Shown in pieces: positions 62,677 to 64,000 of a DNA stretch of 64,000 nt. Made by a program: the position numbers and the translations under genes. The DNA comes from SLSG01 sp964477035. Lineage in GTDB: Bacteria > Bacteroidota > Bacteroidia > Bacteroidales > UBA7960. The stretch covers positions 30,655 through 94,654 of the forward strand of contig CAYZCW010000011.1 of the NCBI GenBank assembly GCA_964477035.1. Reading direction: 5' to 3'. Under the pieces are notes generated by a model. That model did no database searches, was not told the origin of the DNA, and saw only the letters and a list, made by a program, of their open reading frames with translations. Position 1 is the first letter of the stretch. Each line of letters starts with the position of its first letter.

Positions 62677-63287
62677 GAAAAACATTTATCGTGGCTTGTG
62701 CCCTGGCCTTGCTGGGCGCAGGCCTCCCCGCCCGGGGACAGGAGGCCCTGATCGCCGCCTTCGAAGAAAGCTACACCCTGGAGGCCGCAGGCAACCACCG
62801 CGGGGCCACCGCGGTGCTGAACCAGGTGTACCAATCCGACTCTTACGAGATCAACCTCCGCCTCGGATGGTTGCATTACCAGGCGGGCTCGATGGACGAG
62901 TCCATGACATTCTATAGCCGGGCCATCGCCCTGAAGCCTTACGGCATCGAGGCCCGTTTCGGCTATGTGCTGCCCCTGTCCGCCATGGGCCGCTGGGACG
63001 AGGTGGCGGAGCAGTACCGGCGCATCCTGGAGACGGACCCCCAGAACAGCCTGGCCAATTACCGCATGGGGCTGATCCACTACAACCGCGGACAGTTCGA
63101 GCGGGCCGAATCCCACCTGGAGAAGGTGGTCAACCTCTATCCCTTCGACTACGACTCCCTGCTGCTGTTCGCCTGGATCAAATTCCAGCTGGGCAAGAAC
63201 CGCGAAGCCCGCATCCTGTTCAACAAGGTGCTGATGCACACGCCGGGCGACCCCTCGGCACTGGAAGGGCTCAGCCTGATCCAATAA
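62664..63287 (+). CDS. Exported TPR protein
   Basis: 207 residues from ATG 62664 (MEFLRKTFIVACALALLGAG, signal ending ARGQ). At least five TPR units: AALIAAFEESYTLEAAGNHR region, YEINLRLGWLHYQAGSMDES, EARFGYVLPLSAMGRWDEVA, LANYRMGLIHYNRGQFERAE and SLLLFAWIKFQLGKNREARI. A periplasmic scaffold. Overlaps the barrel gene by 13 bases and is the last gene of the cluster. Stops 11 bases before the convergent patatin stop. Confidence 0.92.
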   Translation: MEFLRKTFIVACALALLGAGLPARGQEALIAAFEESYTLEAAGNHRGATAVLNQVYQSDSYEINLRLGWLHYQAGSMDESMTFYSRAIALKPYGIEARFGYVLPLSAMGRWDEVAEQYRRILETDPQNSLANYRMGLIHYNRGQFERAESHLEKVVNLYPFDYDSLLLFAWIKFQLGKNREARILFNKVLMHTPGDPSALEGLSLIQ

Positions 63288-63298
63288 TCAGGGAGCGC

Positions 63299-64000
63299 TC
63301 AGGACAGGGCCTTTTTTGCATCCTTGTACCCCTGTTCGATCAGGTCCTTTACCTGGTCGGTGTCGGTGTAATTGAAGGCCGACAGGTCGGGCCGGATCAT
63401 CAGGTCGGCCTCTTCGGTCTGCAGCCTGGCGGCCGCCATCAGGGTGAAGTGAAAGCTGTTGATCAGCACGTCCAGGATGTTGGCGGGCTTTTCGTTGGAA
63501 TAATTCGCGTTCAGGTCGACCCCGATCACGTAATCCGCCCCCAGATCCTTGACGGTCTGTATGGGTACGTTCTCGACGATCCCCCCGTCCACCAGCAGCT
63601 TGCCGTCGATCTCCACGGGCTCGAACACCCCGGGGATGCAGGTGCTGGCCATCACGGCCCGGGCCACCGGTCCCTTGTCCAGCACCACCTTCTTGCCGCT
63701 CGAAATGTCCGTGGCGATGATGCCCAGGGGGATGTCCGCCTCTTCGATCTTCTTGTCCCCGATGTGTTCGGTGATCACCTTGCCCAGCTTTTCGTTCGAC
63801 AACAAGGCAAACCGGGTGATGGAGATGTCCGTGATCTTCATCCATTTCAGTCCCCCGGCAATCTCCCGGATCTCATCCGCGCTCTTGCCAAAGGCAAACA
63901 GGGAGGCCACCAGGGAACCGATGCTGGTTCCCGTGATGTGGGTGATGGTGATGTCCTTTTCTTCCAGGGCTTTCAGCGCTCCGACATGGGCCGCTCCCAG
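63299..64000 (-). CDS. Patatin-like phospholipase (RssA-type), N-terminal part cut by window edge
   Basis: Open from the right edge (first codon at 64000), 233 codons visible. Patatin acyl hydrolase with Ser-Asp dyad: GTSIG nucleophile Ser at about residue 27 of the visible part (in HITGTSIGSLVASLFAFG) and catalytic Asp in DGGIVENVP. The visible part begins LGAAHVGALKALEEKD, the end of the oxyanion-loop segment, so perhaps 20-30 residues are missing. Cytoplasmic lipid hydrolase or membrane-associated regulator. Convergent with the TPR gene. Confidence 0.94.
   Translation of the reverse strand: MGAAHVGALKALEEKDITITHITGTSIGSLVASLFAFGKSADEIREIAGGLKWMKITDISITRFALLSNEKLGKVITEHIGDKKIEEADIPLGIIATDISSGKKVVLDKGPVARAVMASTCIPGVFEPVEIDGKLLVDGGIVENVPIQTVKDLGADYVIGVDLNANYSNEKPANILDVLINSFHFTLMAAARLQTEEADLMIRPDLSAFNYTDTDQVKDLIEQGYKDAKKALS

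Overview
The window reads as chromosomal DNA of a G+C-rich member of the Bacteroidota, probably a metagenome-assembled contig because it carries a run of exactly 100 N. The phylum call rests on several things. There is a TonB-dependent receptor with an N-terminal carboxypeptidase-regulatory-like domain, followed by a DUF4249 lipoprotein and a large exported MG2-like protein. There are long FtsX-type permeases and a CusA pump of about 1265 residues with a DUF3347-bearing CusB. Many lipoproteins have short lipoboxes. Several start sites are preceded by boxes resembling the Bacteroidota promoter (TTG, about 20 nt, TAnnTTTG) rather than sigma-70 boxes. I cannot place it more finely. No rRNA, tRNA, CRISPR array, transposase or phage gene was seen.

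Layout. 1-10.1 kb: the start of a CPA2 cation/proton antiporter (minus, cut by the left edge), an amidase lipoprotein, an alpha/beta hydrolase lipoprotein, catalase-peroxidase katG (minus), a SOUL protein with a glutathione peroxidase, a GNAT acetyltransferase and a DmpA-type aminopeptidase. 10.3-16.1 kb: a compact ABC operon made of a substrate-binding protein with three tandem binding units, a STAS-domain protein, a permease and an ATPase. 16.3-20.0 kb: trkH with a shortened KdpD-like kinase and a KdpE-like regulator (minus). 20.3-24.4 kb: GH51 arabinofuranosidase and an FtsX-like permease. 24.4-33.2 kb: a copper/heavy-metal efflux locus (minus), in order of transcription AraC regulator with an HMA-like N-terminus, HMA protein, HMA-MauE fusion, CusA, TolC-like CusC, CusB. 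33.4-42.7 kb: mixed metabolic and secreted proteins (GH16, BASS transporter, CrtA-like oxygenase, NTF2-like, OsmC, DUF5694, S9 peptidase, propeller lipoprotein, cyclophilin). 42.7-46.9 kb: an arsenic island with two ArsR-headed units. 47.0-53.4 kb: the TonB receptor/DUF4249/MG2-like/unknown operon. 53.6-55.4 kb: HEAT-like protein, GNAT, VTT membrane protein.

55.5-63.3 kb: a TauE/SafE permease, the assembly gap, then a tightly spaced and partly overlapping set: PqqD-like protein, ATP-grasp ligase, fold-type-III PLP decarboxylase, urea-transporter/M23 peptidase fusion, TPR plus beta-barrel protein, and TPR protein. I know of no described function for this combination, and it is the best candidate here for an undescribed system: a peptide-like or amine-like product made in the cytoplasm and coupled to an envelope module. 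A patatin-like phospholipase (minus) runs off the right edge.

Start codons were chosen from signal peptides, family start positions and spacing to promoter boxes. Promoter calls are by eye and modest in confidence.
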